A stretch of DNA of 64,000 nucleotides from Vulcanisaeta sp. JCM 16161. GTDB lineage: Archaea > Thermoproteota > Thermoprotei > Thermoproteales > Thermocladiaceae. Where the stretch lies: the NCBI RefSeq assembly GCF_001316285.1, contig NZ_BBDO01000006.1:62001-126000 (forward strand), written 5' to 3'. Below, piece after piece: positions 1 to 9,420 of this stretch. The translations under genes were made by a program, and so were the position numbers. The notes under the pieces were generated by a model, which saw nothing but the letters and a program-made list of their open reading frames with translations, had not been told where the DNA came from and did no database searches. Positions within the stretch are counted from its first letter, which is position 1. Each line of letters begins with the position of its first letter.

Positions 1-190
1 TTGCACCAAGCCTATTGCCACTCTGATCATATGCATAGACCTTATTATCCTCCTCATCACGCACAAGCTTATGCTTACCACTGCATATTGGGTATGTATC
101 ACTCAAACCACACATGCATATCCACACTGACTCACCACTTGATGTTTTATATTCGTAGGGTCCCTTTGCTGTGTGAAGTATTATACTCAC
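1..190 (-). CDS. CDGSH-type iron-sulfur protein, 3' end cut by window
   Basis: Reading the minus strand from a GTG at 190 gives a small protein that runs off the window after about 63 residues. It contains the CDGSH pattern in the form C25-x-C27, C36, S37-G38, H40 (segment CMCGLSDTYPICSGKHK). In this family three Cys and one His bind a 2Fe-2S cluster, and the proteins are small redox or cluster-transfer factors. The GTG start is chosen because an in-frame stop lies upstream, the N terminus then matches small archaeal CDGSH proteins, and a TATA-like CTTTTAAT sits about 27 nt upstream (212-223), which suits a leaderless mRNA. The first Asp of CDGSH is replaced by Ser, a tolerated variation. The partner or pathway is not evident from context. 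Confidence 0.85.
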   Translation of the reverse strand, partial: MSIILHTAKGPYEYKTSSGESVWICMCGLSDTYPICSGKHKLVRDEEDNKVYAYDQSGNRLGA

Positions 191-307
191 GAAATTCGTA
201 CTGGGTAGTGCGCCATTAAAAGGGTTGTTACTAAGTTCGGGAATAATGATGAATTATTATTGATATAAAATAACCAATTCTTTACCAATTATTAACGAAT
301 ACAATGC

Positions 308-1220
308 TTACTTAATCAAGTAATTCTCAAGATTAGGCAATTCCAATGGGGTTAGGTACTGAATTCTTAGTGCGGCGACCCTATTGCCTAGGTTACATGA
401 ATCTTCAGGCTTAGACCTCGTAATATACCAGCTATGTAGCTGCGTTAAATGCATCACCAGCGCCTATTGTAGTCACCACATTACCCACATTATGAGCTTG
501 GCAATGCCTAATTAAGTCATTATGCACTAAAACGGCACCCTTACTACCCAACTTTACTACAGCAATAGCGTCAGAACCATGCATAGCGCTAACAAGCCCC
601 GTTATATCACCAAATAACCTTCTCATCTCCTCCTCATTCATAAAGACAGTATTTACTGATTTAATTAGATCAATTATGAGGTCTTCATTGTTAATGGAGG
701 GTCCCGTATCGAGGAAAACAGGTATTGGGCGTTCATGGGCGATTCTGGCGACTTCCACGAATGCATTAATAATGTTCCTCGTAAATGCTGCGTAAAAACC
801 ATTGATAAAAATGGTTCTTGAGACCCTAATAATATTCTCATTAATATCGCTGATTGTTAAGTCCTTACCCACTCCTAGGTAGCCCACGAATGCGTGCCCG
901 CCAGTACCAATAATGTTATTGGATATTGTTGTGAAACCATGCACCCTTTTCATGAATCCTGTATACACACCATTATTACTAAGGTAATTAATGAGTATGT
1001 CTGAGAAGGGGTCATCACCAACCCTATCAATAACAGCGACTTTAAGACCGAGTTTACGCGCAACCAAGGCCGTTGTGCATGCACCACCTGGTGATAACGC
1101 GATTATATCGGATACAGAAACGTCACCAGCCCTAATTGGTAATTCCCTAACCCTATAATAAATATCCAAAACACAGTCAGAGATTATTACTAGATCAAAT
1201 TTATCCTCATTACTTCTCAT
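308..1220 (-). CDS. PfkB-family carbohydrate or nucleoside kinase (two frameshifts near the 3' end)
   Basis: Ribokinase-type sugar kinase that would phosphorylate an incoming sugar or nucleoside in the cytosol. The N-terminal PfkB signature is seen as SPGGACTTALVARKLG, and the C-terminal signature as TTIGAGDAFNAA, with the catalytic Asp in GAGD. After that signature the frame is lost at about 430 and again near 400. Restoring one base at each point gives the expected C-terminal helix (NRVAALRIQYL) and a stop at 308, for a length near 300 aa, normal for the family. The ATG at 1220 overlaps the end of the upstream MFS gene by 11 bp, so the two are probably co-transcribed as an uptake-plus-phosphorylation pair. 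The substrate cannot be named from sequence. Confidence 0.85.
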
Positions 1221-2444
1221 GTTCCCACGCACTAATGCTAATTCCCTTACCAGTCTCAACACCGATTAAGTACCAGACGAGGGAAGCTACGAAACCAACA
1301 CCGAATATCGTAACCGCCAATGCTAGATACAAACTCACTGGCAGGTAAGACGACAGGAATATCACTGGTATCGAACCACCCAACGACATAACCCTAACAG
1401 CCGCAGTGTAGGAACCCCTGCGCCTCGTAATCCAATACTCAGATTTTAGCGTATCTTCAGTTAGGAAATACATATTTACGAGTATTGAGAATAATATGAA
1501 GAGCACCCAGAAGATGTATTGGTCATTTACGAGACCACTAATTAGCGATAGTATAAGTACTGAGGTAACTAGGGATCCTAACGATGAAATGAGTAACAGT
1601 AATTTCCTGCTAGTCCTGTCAGCGAACATACTTACTGGTATTCCAGAGATGAAGGATGCTGCCGAGAAGGCGAAGATAAGCCAATTAGTGAGACTGGGGA
1701 AGTAGTAGGGCCCGAAGGTTAACACCATTAATGTGAAACCAGCAGTATATGACCAACCGATTAAGCCCCCAATCACTACCCTAACTGGTAATGGTGGTAA
1801 CCTTATGGATGTTCGATTACCCTCCTCTAAATTAAGCCCCTGATCCTCAGCAATTGGTCTCCTAGCCTGAGCCAGTATGGTGATTCGGGAATTAATGACC
1901 TAAGTAGGTAAAGCACTGGGATTATTACGAGTATTGTCAATCCAAGCGCAAGTTTTTGAAGCGTCACTGACGTTATGTTGGCCAGGGCCAAGGCCGCGGC
2001 CAAAGCGCCGCCGAAGTTCGTGAAGTTAAGTATTAAGTAGACGGCACGACTCCTAACACTGCTTGGGAAGTATTCATGGGATGAAATCATAACTGTATTA
2101 TACTCACCACCAACGGCGAGCATTAATATGGCTATGGAAAATAGCAAGAATGCATAATTAATACTAAGTATTAGACTCAGGGAGCCCACTACGTACATAA
2201 TCAACGATAAGTAAAGACTCCTTCTCCTACCAATGGCGTCTGAGATGGGCCCCATTATAGCACCGCCAATTAGTAACCATAGAGGTGGCCAGACGGATAG
2301 TAGGGCAATTAGAGTCCTCGGTACCGAGACCCAGTTGGAGGCTATGTAGGCTATGGAGTATACGTAAGCCTCAATTGTGGTGCTTATGGAAAATACCGTG
2401 AAAATTAACGCACGCACTTCATTCCATTTTTCGCTAATCATCAT
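1210..2444 (-). CDS. MFS transporter, sugar/metabolite symporter type (one frameshift)
   Basis: Twelve-helix major facilitator protein of about 410 aa. The N-terminal half has the conserved loop 2-3 motif as GPISDAIGRRRS (residues about 65-76), and the second half has the matching loop as FADRTSRKLL. Both are hallmarks of the family. The reading frame breaks near 1855, between helices 6 and 7. Adding one base restores a continuous central loop (RPIAEDQGLNLEEG) into the second half. The gene is first in an operon with the PfkB kinase, which suggests import of a sugar or nucleoside. The start ATG at 2444 (or the next codon) lies just downstream of a TATA box and a perfect palindrome. Substrate unknown. 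Confidence 0.85.
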
Positions 2445-2445
2445 G

Positions 2446-2463
2446 ATAGGATATCTATCCTAT
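2446..2463. promoter_or_regulatory. Perfect 8-2-8 palindrome, candidate operator of the MFS/PfkB operon
   Basis: ATAGGATATCTATCCTAT is a perfect inverted repeat (arms ATAGGATA and TATCCTAT, 2-bp spacer). It begins 2 nt upstream of the MFS start codon, and its outer end abuts the TATA box TTTATAAA (2463-2470). A protein bound here would cover the transcription start of a leaderless mRNA, the usual arrangement for an archaeal repressor. Operator function is inference. Confidence 0.55.
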
Positions 2464-2548
2464 TTATAAATACTTCCCGGCATAAATCCACGAATGAATT
2501 AAAACATGATTTGCGCAAGGAATATTAACTAATCACGATCATTAATAA

Positions 2549-3349
2549 ATGATGGATTTATCGTTAATTTTGGGTATTGTTGGGCCTATAGTTACTATAG
2601 TTACGATTTTGGGTACGACGCTTTATTGGCTTGGTGGTAAGTTTAGGGAGGTTGACATGAGGTTTCAGCAAATTAATGAGAGGTTTAAGCAGATCGATGA
2701 AAGATTCAAACAAATAGATGAGAGGTTTAGGCAGGTCGACGAGAGGTTCAGGCAAATCGACAAAAGGTTCGAGGAAATAGATAAGAGATTCGAAAAGATA
2801 GATGAACGCTTTAATGAAATAGATAAGAGGTTTGACGTACTCGAGAGAGATTTAAAGGGTTACGTGGACGCCAGGTTTAGTGAACTCAAGGGTTATGTCG
2901 ATTTAAGGATTAATGAGTTGAAGGGTTATGTTGACTCAAAACTTAGTGAGTTTAGGAATTACATGGATGGAAGATTTAATAGGCTCATTAATGTTATTTC
3001 TGGCCAGAACGAGTTCATCACCGAGTTTCTCGGTTTTAGGGGTGTTCTTGATAGTAAGGATGTGAATTTTGTTAAGGCTACGCTGCGCAGTATGATTACA
3101 ATGGCTACTAATCCACTTACAGAGGCTGAGAAGAGGAGATTACTTGAGCTCATTGATAAGGATGAGTTAACGCTTGAGGAGGCCGATGAATTGCTGCAGT
3201 TGGCTAGGAAGTTCGTCATGGAGTATGGTGATAAAGGACCTGATGTTTGGAAGTTGTTATGGTATGCGGCGGCAATGCACGGTATAACGCTTAGGAAACT
3301 TGAAGAGAAGAAGGCAAGGGAGGGTCAAGGGATGGGTTCCAGTGAATAG
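2549..3349 (+). CDS. Membrane-anchored coiled-coil protein with tandem heptads
   Basis: 266-aa protein. Residues about 5-28 form one hydrophobic transmembrane helix (LSLILGIVGPIVTIVTILGT). Residues about 33-95 are a run of near-identical heptads of the type ERFKQID, ERFRQVD, DKRFEEID, and then a second repeat type (LKGYVDARFSE, LKGYVDLRINE, LKGYVDSKLSE). A C-terminal helical domain of about 110 aa follows (FVKATLRSMITMATNPLTEAEKRR region). Archaea carry many such anchored coiled-coil proteins of unknown role, often annotated DUF3782-like or tropomyosin-like by similarity of the repeats. The ATG doublet at 2549/2552 is preceded by an AT-rich promoter shared divergently with the MFS gene. Intact frame. 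No enzymatic motif seen. Confidence 0.8.
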   Translation: MMDLSLILGIVGPIVTIVTILGTTLYWLGGKFREVDMRFQQINERFKQIDERFKQIDERFRQVDERFRQIDKRFEEIDKRFEKIDERFNEIDKRFDVLERDLKGYVDARFSELKGYVDLRINELKGYVDSKLSEFRNYMDGRFNRLINVISGQNEFITEFLGFRGVLDSKDVNFVKATLRSMITMATNPLTEAEKRRLLELIDKDELTLEEADELLQLARKFVMEYGDKGPDVWKLLWYAAAMHGITLRKLEEKKAREGQGMGSSE

Positions 3350-3361
3350 TTAGGGTTTTAA

Positions 3362-4437
3362 TTGCTTAGGTTCGTTGGTTTTCTCGTGAAGATTAATCTT
3401 GGTAAGGATTGGGTTGACTTCGTGGTCGAGGGTGAGGATGATCTATACGTAATTTACCTGCTGATTGATCCAGGTGATGTCATTTATGGTTGGACTGTTA
3501 GGGAGTTTAGGGGTAGGGAGGGTTCCAGGGGTGAGAGGATTAGGATATATGTTGGCCTTAGGGTTGAGGAACTTGAGTACCACGCATTCAGGGGCACGCT
3601 TAGGGTTAGGGGCGTACTGATAGAGGTTCCTGAGTGGTTTGAAGGTGCCAGGGGTAGTCACCACACGATGGAGTTGACCTATGGACTTGAGTATAGGTTG
3701 GTTAAACCCAGCGGTATTGATAGGGAGTTCATAAGCAAGGTCCTGGAGATGTTCAGTGGCTCATCAATAAGTGTTTTATTGGTTTCCGTATCCATGGAGG
3801 AGGTCGCTGTTGCCCATATTCGTAGGTTTGGTAGGGAGTTGCTCGGGACAATATCAATACAGGGCGGTGGTAAGGAGGGCGAGGATTCACTTGATAGGTT
3901 TAGGAGGACACTTAGGAATGCGCTTACTCAGGTTAAGCAGTGGGTTCAGAGTAGGAGACCGACGCATATTGTGGTTGTCGGTAATCACATGACTTTGTCG
4001 ATTGCTAGGGATGTAATTAATGAGGAGTTAGGCAGATTAGGATTACCGATCATTTATCATGAGCAGGGCGAGGGTGGTTTAGCAGGTGTTTATGAGTTTG
4101 AGAGGGTTGGTGTTGATGTTCTTAGGAAGCTGAATATAAGCCTTGGGCAGGAGTACGTGAACGAGGTATTTAATAGACTAGGTGCGGGTAATGGATTGGT
4201 TGCCGTGGGCTTCGACGAGGTTAGGAAGCGCTCGAGTTTGGCGCCGTTGAAACAATGATAGTCCTTGATGAGACATACAAGGAGAGGGGTGGTGAAATGA
4301 GGGATTTAATAAGCATGGTGCTTAAGACGAGAGCAAACCTTGTAATAATACCGCTAAGTACAGAGGGTGGTGAGAAGTTGAGAAGCATTGGTGGTATCGC
4401 CGCACTACTTAGGTTCCCTATTTCTTCTCAGCCTTAG
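3362..4437 (+). CDS. pelA: Pelota/Dom34 mRNA surveillance protein (one frameshift)
   Basis: Archaeal Pelota, the eRF1-like factor that enters stalled ribosomes with aEF1a/ABCE1 and promotes their release. Domain A (Sm-like) is seen at the N terminus (WVDFVVEGEDDLYVIYLLI). The central domain carries the conserved GGGKEG segment where eRF1 would have GGQ, as expected for Pelota. The C-terminal domain continues after a frameshift at about 4228: one extra G restores RKALEFGAVETMIVLDE, and the protein ends at SSQP, 4437. The start is uncertain: TTG at 3362 or GTG at 3386; the latter gives a length closer to some homologs. The gene ends in a 20-bp convergent overlap with the zinc-ribbon gene. Confidence 0.93.
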
Positions 4438-4816
4438 TGCTTGTTCCGGGCAGTCCCTGGTTTATTATCTGCGTTATCTTATCATAAGCCTCCAGGATAA
4501 GTACCATGGATTTGACGAGTTCATTTATCCTATCGATATCCTTAGTCTCCTTAAGCTCGTTATTTATCATTACTAACCTCTCATAGAGTGTATCCCTAAT
4601 GTCCATGAGACCGTACTTAATCATGACCTCCTTCTCCTCAGCGTCAGACCTAACAATAACTACAGGCCTATCACAGTTGGCGCAGTAATACTCACCAGTC
4701 TTAAGCCTAAGCAGTGGGGTTCCGCAGACTGGGCATGTGTAGCTGGTCAGCGTTGCCCCGGCTCTAATTAACTGAGCCATCTTCTTGGCGACCAAGTCCC
4801 TGCTACTAACACTCAC
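4418..4816 (-). CDS. Autoantigen p27 (SSSCA1)-like zinc-ribbon protein
   Basis: 132-aa protein with one N-terminal zinc ribbon, C29-x2-C32 and C46-x2-C49 (YTCPVCGTPLLRLKTGEYYC part, then ANCDRP), followed by a long helical region. This matches the archaeal Sjogren syndrome/scleroderma autoantigen 1 family, small Zn proteins of unsettled molecular role. The GTG start at 4816 is supported by the TATA box TTATAAACC (about 29 nt upstream, 4841-4849). It overlaps the 3' end of pelA by 20 bp on the opposite strand, so antisense overlap of the two mRNAs is likely. Intact frame. Confidence 0.85.
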   Translation of the reverse strand: MSVSSRDLVAKKMAQLIRAGATLTSYTCPVCGTPLLRLKTGEYYCANCDRPVVIVRSDAEEKEVMIKYGLMDIRDTLYERLVMINNELKETKDIDRINELVKSMVLILEAYDKITQIINQGLPGTSTKAEKK

Positions 4817-4901
4817 GTTGCTAAAGCTAATGCAACCTGCTTATAAACCCAACGAAGCAATGCCCAAGTTAAGTATTTTAAGACCCTGATTGAGCTCTTC
4901 G

Positions 4902-4956
4902 CTAGTGATGAGTGACATGCCATGTGACTGGTGATCGATCCTGGGGTACCTGATTA
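4902..4956 (+). ncRNA. Candidate C/D box sRNA
   Basis: The stretch follows archaeal C/D sRNA geometry exactly: C box GTGATGA (4905-4911), 12-nt guide, D' GTGA (4924-4927), 4-nt spacer, C' TGATCG (4932-4937), 12-nt guide ATCCTGGGGTAC, D box CTGA (4950-4953). The C and D boxes are perfect; the internal boxes are degenerate, which is common. A TATA-like TATTTTAAG at 4874-4882 lies about 27 nt before the C box. Such RNAs guide 2'-O-methylation of rRNA or tRNA by fibrillarin. Targets were not searched. Confidence 0.62.
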
Positions 4957-5008
4957 CACTTATAACTAAGGAATTAAGGTTAATAGGGCCTGTTTATATA
5001 CGGCATCC

Positions 5009-5850
5009 GTGGAATATAGGGTATTTGGTAAGACTGGCGTTAAAGTATCCATAATAGGCATGGGCACGTACTACGACCCAGGCTGGATAATACTATCAAG
5101 ACTCGGTATAAGGCCTGGCTACGGGAGAAAATTCAGGCTTTAAGGGTTGGCCTAGAGGGAGGCATTAACTTCATAGATACGGCTGAGATTTACGGCTCAG
5201 AACCACTGGTTGGTGAAGCCACAAAGGATTTCAATAGGGAGGAATTGTTCATAGCCACTAAGGTATGGCCGACACATCTTAAGTATGACGCCGTTATTAA
5301 GGCTGCGAAAAGAAGCCTTGAGAGACTGGGTGTTAAGTACATAGATTTATACCAAATACATTTCCCGAACAGGAGGATTCCGATCACGGAGACCATGAGA
5401 GCGATGGAGTACCTGGTCGATGCCGGATTAATAAGGTTCATAGGACTTAGCAACTTCAGTCTTAATCAAATTATTGAAGCCCAGAACGCGCTGAAGAAGT
5501 ACGAGGTCGTTTCCATCCAAATGCCCTATAGCCTAATGGATAGGAGGATTGAGAGTGATATAATACCGTACGCAAGGAAGAACGGCATGGCTGTGATAGC
5601 CTACTACCCGCTTGGTCATGGTAAGCTCATCACTAGGTTTCCGAGGGATGCCCTGGAAATCATAACTAAGACTCATGGTCCAAAGACCGTGGCCCAAATA
5701 GTACTTAATTGGATTATTAGTAAGCATGAGCATGTATTCCCCATACCTAGGGCATCAAACCCTGACCATGTCAGGGAGAACCTGGGCGTTGCCGGTTGGA
5801 GGTTAACTGAGGAGGAAATTAGGTATCTTGAGGGTATTAGGTTCGTTTAG
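5009..5850 (+). CDS. Aldo/keto reductase (one frameshift)
   Basis: NAD(P)H-dependent oxidoreductase of the AKR superfamily, about 280 aa. Translation from GTG 5009 starts with the typical first strand (MEYRVFGKTGVKVSIIGMGT). The frame breaks at about 5138; adding one A restores the active-site segment INFIDTAEIYGSEPLVGEA with catalytic Asp and Tyr. Downstream come the conserved TK motif (FIATK), YIDLYQIHFPN with the AKR signature, and IGLSNF. The C-terminal cofactor-binding segment IPRASNPDHV is present. The ketone/aldehyde substrate is unknown. A TATA-like TTTATATA at 4993-5000 lies closer to the start than usual for this genome, so the promoter assignment is weak. Confidence 0.88.
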
Positions 5851-6169
5851 GTTAGGCGTCATTAATTCAAGCGCTTCAATTACGGCGTGTTAATACGTCT
5901 AATTAATTCAATAGGTAATGTCCTGAAATGGGTATGGCCGAGGCTGGTCGGTATTTACGGTAATAACTTATGACTTCATATGCTTCATAATGATGCAATG
6001 ATGCGAAGAATATTGAAAATACTTAATGCGGAGATTAGGGAGGCTGTGTAGCTGGATGATGGTAATTATAGGATAGTCGTTGTTAAGTCCAATAAAGGTG
6101 CTTAATAGTCCATTGGCTTTGGCTGTGATCGGCGCTGATTTTAATACCTAGTTATATACGTAACACTCA
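5851..6169. other. Intergenic region with possible short gene remnant
   Basis: 319 bp without a convincing gene. A frame from ATG 6001 to TAA 6105 reads like protein (MRRILKILNAEIREAV, then a TAG at 6049, then LDDGNYRIVVVKSNKGA), which may be a decayed small gene or a frame hit by error; I cannot name it. The truA promoter TATA box, TTTTAATACC at 6139-6148, lies 27 nt upstream of the truA ATG. Confidence 0.35.
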
Positions 6170-6988
6170 ATGCCGGCGATGGCATTTAAGGTGTTCTATG
6201 ATGGATCATTATTTGGTGGGTTCACGGGTAGTTCCAACTCCATTGAGTATTACCTGAGGAGGTCCATTAAGTATTTTATTAAGGACTTTAAATTAAGTAA
6301 GGCTTCGAGGACCGATCCTGGCGTTAGTGCCGTTGGCAATGTGATTTCGGTAAAGTATGGCAATAATGTTAAGTTGATGCCGGGCATGATAAATTCTAGG
6401 CTACCAAGTGGAATAAGAGTGTGGGCTTGGGCTGAGGTTGATGATGATTTCCGTGCGAGGATTGCCGTGTCTAGGACCTACGTTTATGTGATGCCCTGGC
6501 TTTATGAGGATGTTGATCTAATGAGAAGTGCGGCGGAATTATTCGTGGGTGTTCATGATCTGTCCAACTTCCAGGTTAGGGAGAGGGGTGTGCCGACCAC
6601 GGTAATGATTAACAACGTTAATATTGAGAGACTTAATGATTACATAGTATTTACTATTGTTGGTCGTGGGTTTAGGAATAAGATGATTAGGAAGATTGTT
6701 AATGCCCTTAGGATGGTTGGTTCTGGCATATTAACTATTGATGAGCTACGGGACTTGATAGAGTTGAGGATTAGAAAGCCAATACCACCCGCACCGCCCT
6801 ACGGATTATTACTGCTGGGTGTGAGTTACGGCGATAGGGAGCCGGCCTGGACCTTGAGTAGTGATGATGTTTCCTACGTAATTAATTACTTGGTAAGTAG
6901 GTGGTATAATTCATTACCTAGTCCCTTTGTTATTTCAAAAATTCTTCATGATTTTATGGATATAAATAAATTATTTAGTCGTATTTAA
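6170..6988 (+). CDS. truA: tRNA pseudouridine(38-40) synthase TruA
   Basis: 272-aa archaeal TruA, which isomerises uridines 38-40 in the tRNA anticodon stem. The catalytic motif is SRTDPGVSA with Asp49 as nucleophile. Other family segments are visible: the FGG..GS loop after the first strand, the RTYVYVMP strand, DLSNFQVRE, and GRGFRNKMIRKIV, which binds the tRNA. The length is normal and the frame is intact. Start ATG 6170 is placed 27 nt downstream of a TATA box; an in-frame ATG at 6179 is the alternative. Confidence 0.93.
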   Translation: MPAMAFKVFYDGSLFGGFTGSSNSIEYYLRRSIKYFIKDFKLSKASRTDPGVSAVGNVISVKYGNNVKLMPGMINSRLPSGIRVWAWAEVDDDFRARIAVSRTYVYVMPWLYEDVDLMRSAAELFVGVHDLSNFQVRERGVPTTVMINNVNIERLNDYIVFTIVGRGFRNKMIRKIVNALRMVGSGILTIDELRDLIELRIRKPIPPAPPYGLLLLGVSYGDREPAWTLSSDDVSYVINYLVSRWYNSLPSPFVISKILHDFMDINKLFSRI

Positions 6989-7046
6989 GCATAACATGGA
7001 CCAAATGTTTAAATAATAAATAAAATAATATGCATACGGGAGTTTT

Positions 7047-7732
7047 GTGGCGTATTTCGACATTGACATAGCATGCAGGGAGGGTTTTGGTGAGCGTAAG
7101 CTAGTCTCCATGATTCAGCAACGGATTAACTCCCTGCCCTGGGACTTGGAACCTAACGAGCAGGATTTCCTAACAGATTATGCCTATCAAGACCTGAGGT
7201 ATTACTTATTGTATAAGTTTGGATTGCTTAACCTGAGTAATGAGGATGCATCATATGAATTGTGCAAGAGGATTTTGAGGAATGAGGATCAAGTGACGAG
7301 GATTGTTGATGAGTGGTTTAATTGGTGGGTTATTAAGTGGAGACAGAGGGTTAAGCTTGTCTTTAGTGAGAATGAGCAATTGAGCAGTGAGGATAATAAT
7401 AATGCAAATCCTCAGCTAACGCCGATGAAATACTTAAGAGCATTCCCAAGAACTTAGTTGATAAGTTACGTAGGGAGATAATCGTGGAATTAATAAGGCA
7501 GAATGAGGTTTGTAGCCTTGATGTGGTTTCAGACTTCATATTAAGGACAACGCTTAGCGAGCTCGTGAATGAGTATGGGAAGGATGGTACGTTGAAATTA
7601 ATGTCAACGAACATGACAAGCATACGCTTAAGGCTATTAAAGAAGATAATGGAAATAAGAGATTCCAATCAACCACTCGTGATTCTCAGGGTTAGAATTA
7701 GCCCGTCACAGCCATACCAGGGAATTTCATAA
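7047..7732 (+). CDS. Conserved-looking hypothetical protein (one frameshift)
   Basis: About 228 aa, mostly helical and rich in charged and aromatic residues. The first part runs from GTG 7047 (CREGFGERKLVSMIQQRI, LPWDLEPNEQDFLTDY, WFNWWVIKWRQR). The frame shifts at about 7405-7420, and the second part (NADEILKSIPKNLVDKLRR, then TTLSELVNEYG) continues to 7732, six bases before the radical SAM gene. No Cys clusters, signal peptide or membrane helix are seen. I do not recognise the family. Tight spacing suggests co-transcription with the radical SAM gene, but this gives no function. Confidence 0.6.
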
Positions 7733-7737
7733 CGACA

Positions 7738-9283
7738 ATGAACGCATACCAAAAGTCCTACAGGAAGGGAATGATTAGGGTAGCCATTGCCTATCCATCA
7801 AATGCTAGGGTTGCCCTTCAATCATTATCAATACACATAATCAGGAAACTACTAAATGAGCACCCCAACGTGTATTCAGACTTCGTATTTATAAGCGATG
7901 ACGGCAAATCCTTAACCAGGTCACTTAGGGATTTCGACATAGTGATATTCTCAGTACATTATGAACTTGACTATCCACGTATACTAAAGATGATGGAAAT
8001 GAGTGGCATAAGTCCATATAGCTCTCGGAGAGCTGTTGACGATCCACTAATTGTAATGGGTGGACCAACATTAATGGCCAACCCCGAACCCATGGCGCCA
8101 TTCACAGACATAATGCTTATTGGCGATGCTGAGGTACTAATTCCAACACTTATCAATTATTACCCAGAATACGGTAAGAATATTGAGGAATATGCAAACT
8201 TAGTGGGTTTTTACGTACCATCACTTGGCAAGCATGTTGTAACTAAGGCATTCGTAAGGGACTTGTCATACTCAATCAAGCTCATCCATGATACAGCAAT
8301 TGAGCTAAGTCTCGGTAATGTTAAGTCCATATTTAGTAACCCAGCCATTCTTGAGGTTATGAGGGGTTGTCCAAGAGGTTGCTTATTCTGTATGGAGGGC
8401 TTTGTTGGAAGGCCCGTCAGGTTTGCGGACATAATTCCATTAAGGAATTAATCCTCAGGGATTTGGGTAGGGATGAAAGGTTAGTTAGTGGGGTATCCCT
8501 GATAGGTCTTTCCGTAACTGATCACCCAGGTTTTAAAGAGCTAATGAGTTTCTTAGTTAATGAGTTAGGTCTTAATGTTTCTGTCCCTTCACTACGCGTT
8601 GACTCATTAGATATGGACATCATTAAATTAATTGCGAAGGGCGGTCAAAGAGTCCTCACGGTAGCTCCAGAGTCAAGTGAAAGATTGAGAAGGGCATTGG
8701 GTAAGGGTTTTTCGGATGATGATATTGTTAGGGCGGCCATGGAAGCGGTTAATGCGGGTATTGATCACCTGAAGCTATACTTCATGCTGGATTGCCAGGT
8801 GAGAATGACGACGATGTGAAGTCAATAATTAACCTGCTATTGAGACTTAAGAGGTTGGGCATTAAGCATGCACTTTCTGTTAATCCATGGATACCCAAGC
8901 CCCATACTCCATTACAATGGTTACCAATGGCCAATGATGACATCATCAATAGCAGGATTAAGGCCTTAAGAAGTGCGCGGACATATACCGAGTTCTCAAC
9001 ATATAATGTACTTGATGCAAAGGTTCAAGCGTTACTATCACTTGGCGATAGGGATGTGAGTAACTTAGTATTTGAGGCTTCATTAACAGGGCTCGATAGA
9101 GGTTCCTGGAGAAGACTGCTTAGGAAGTATGAGGACCTGCTCAATAAGTATGTATACTCATGGAAACCACTTAACAGCGAATTGCCCTGGAGTCACATAA
9201 GGATTCCAGGTGCTGAGGAGGAAAGCCTTAAGTCGCTATTGTTTAAATACGTTAGCGAGGTTAATATCAGCCTTCCTACTTAA
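7738..9283 (+). CDS. B12-binding-type radical SAM protein (two frameshifts)
   Basis: About 515 aa. The N-terminal 200 residues look like a cobalamin-binding Rossmann domain (DFDIVIFSVHYELDYPRI, GGPTLMANPEP, DIMLIGDAE). The radical SAM cluster motif CxxxCxxC is seen as RGCPRGCLFC near residue 213. The core continues after a frameshift at about 8440 with VAPESSERLRRALGKG and, after a second at about 8795, LPGENDDDVKSI and NPWIPKPHTPLQW. One missing base at each site restores the family sequence. This architecture belongs to the large YgiQ/UPF0313-like and TIGR03960-like group of B12-dependent radical SAM proteins. The reaction is not known. Start ATG 7738. Confidence 0.85.
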
Positions 9284-9420
9284 TTTCATGTAATTTGCAA
9301 ATTATTATGCTTTTGATATTTTTCAAATAATACCTAAGGTATATAATTCTTTAGATAATATAATTACATTATTTACGTAAATCTTTTTAAATAAGGTCAT
9401 CAATACCTTTTGGTGAATAT

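Noticed and set aside
1..219. 72-codon open frame on the plus strand rich in His and Tyr
   Set aside because: It is the antisense of the CDGSH iron-sulfur gene, whose cluster ligands are clear on the minus strand.
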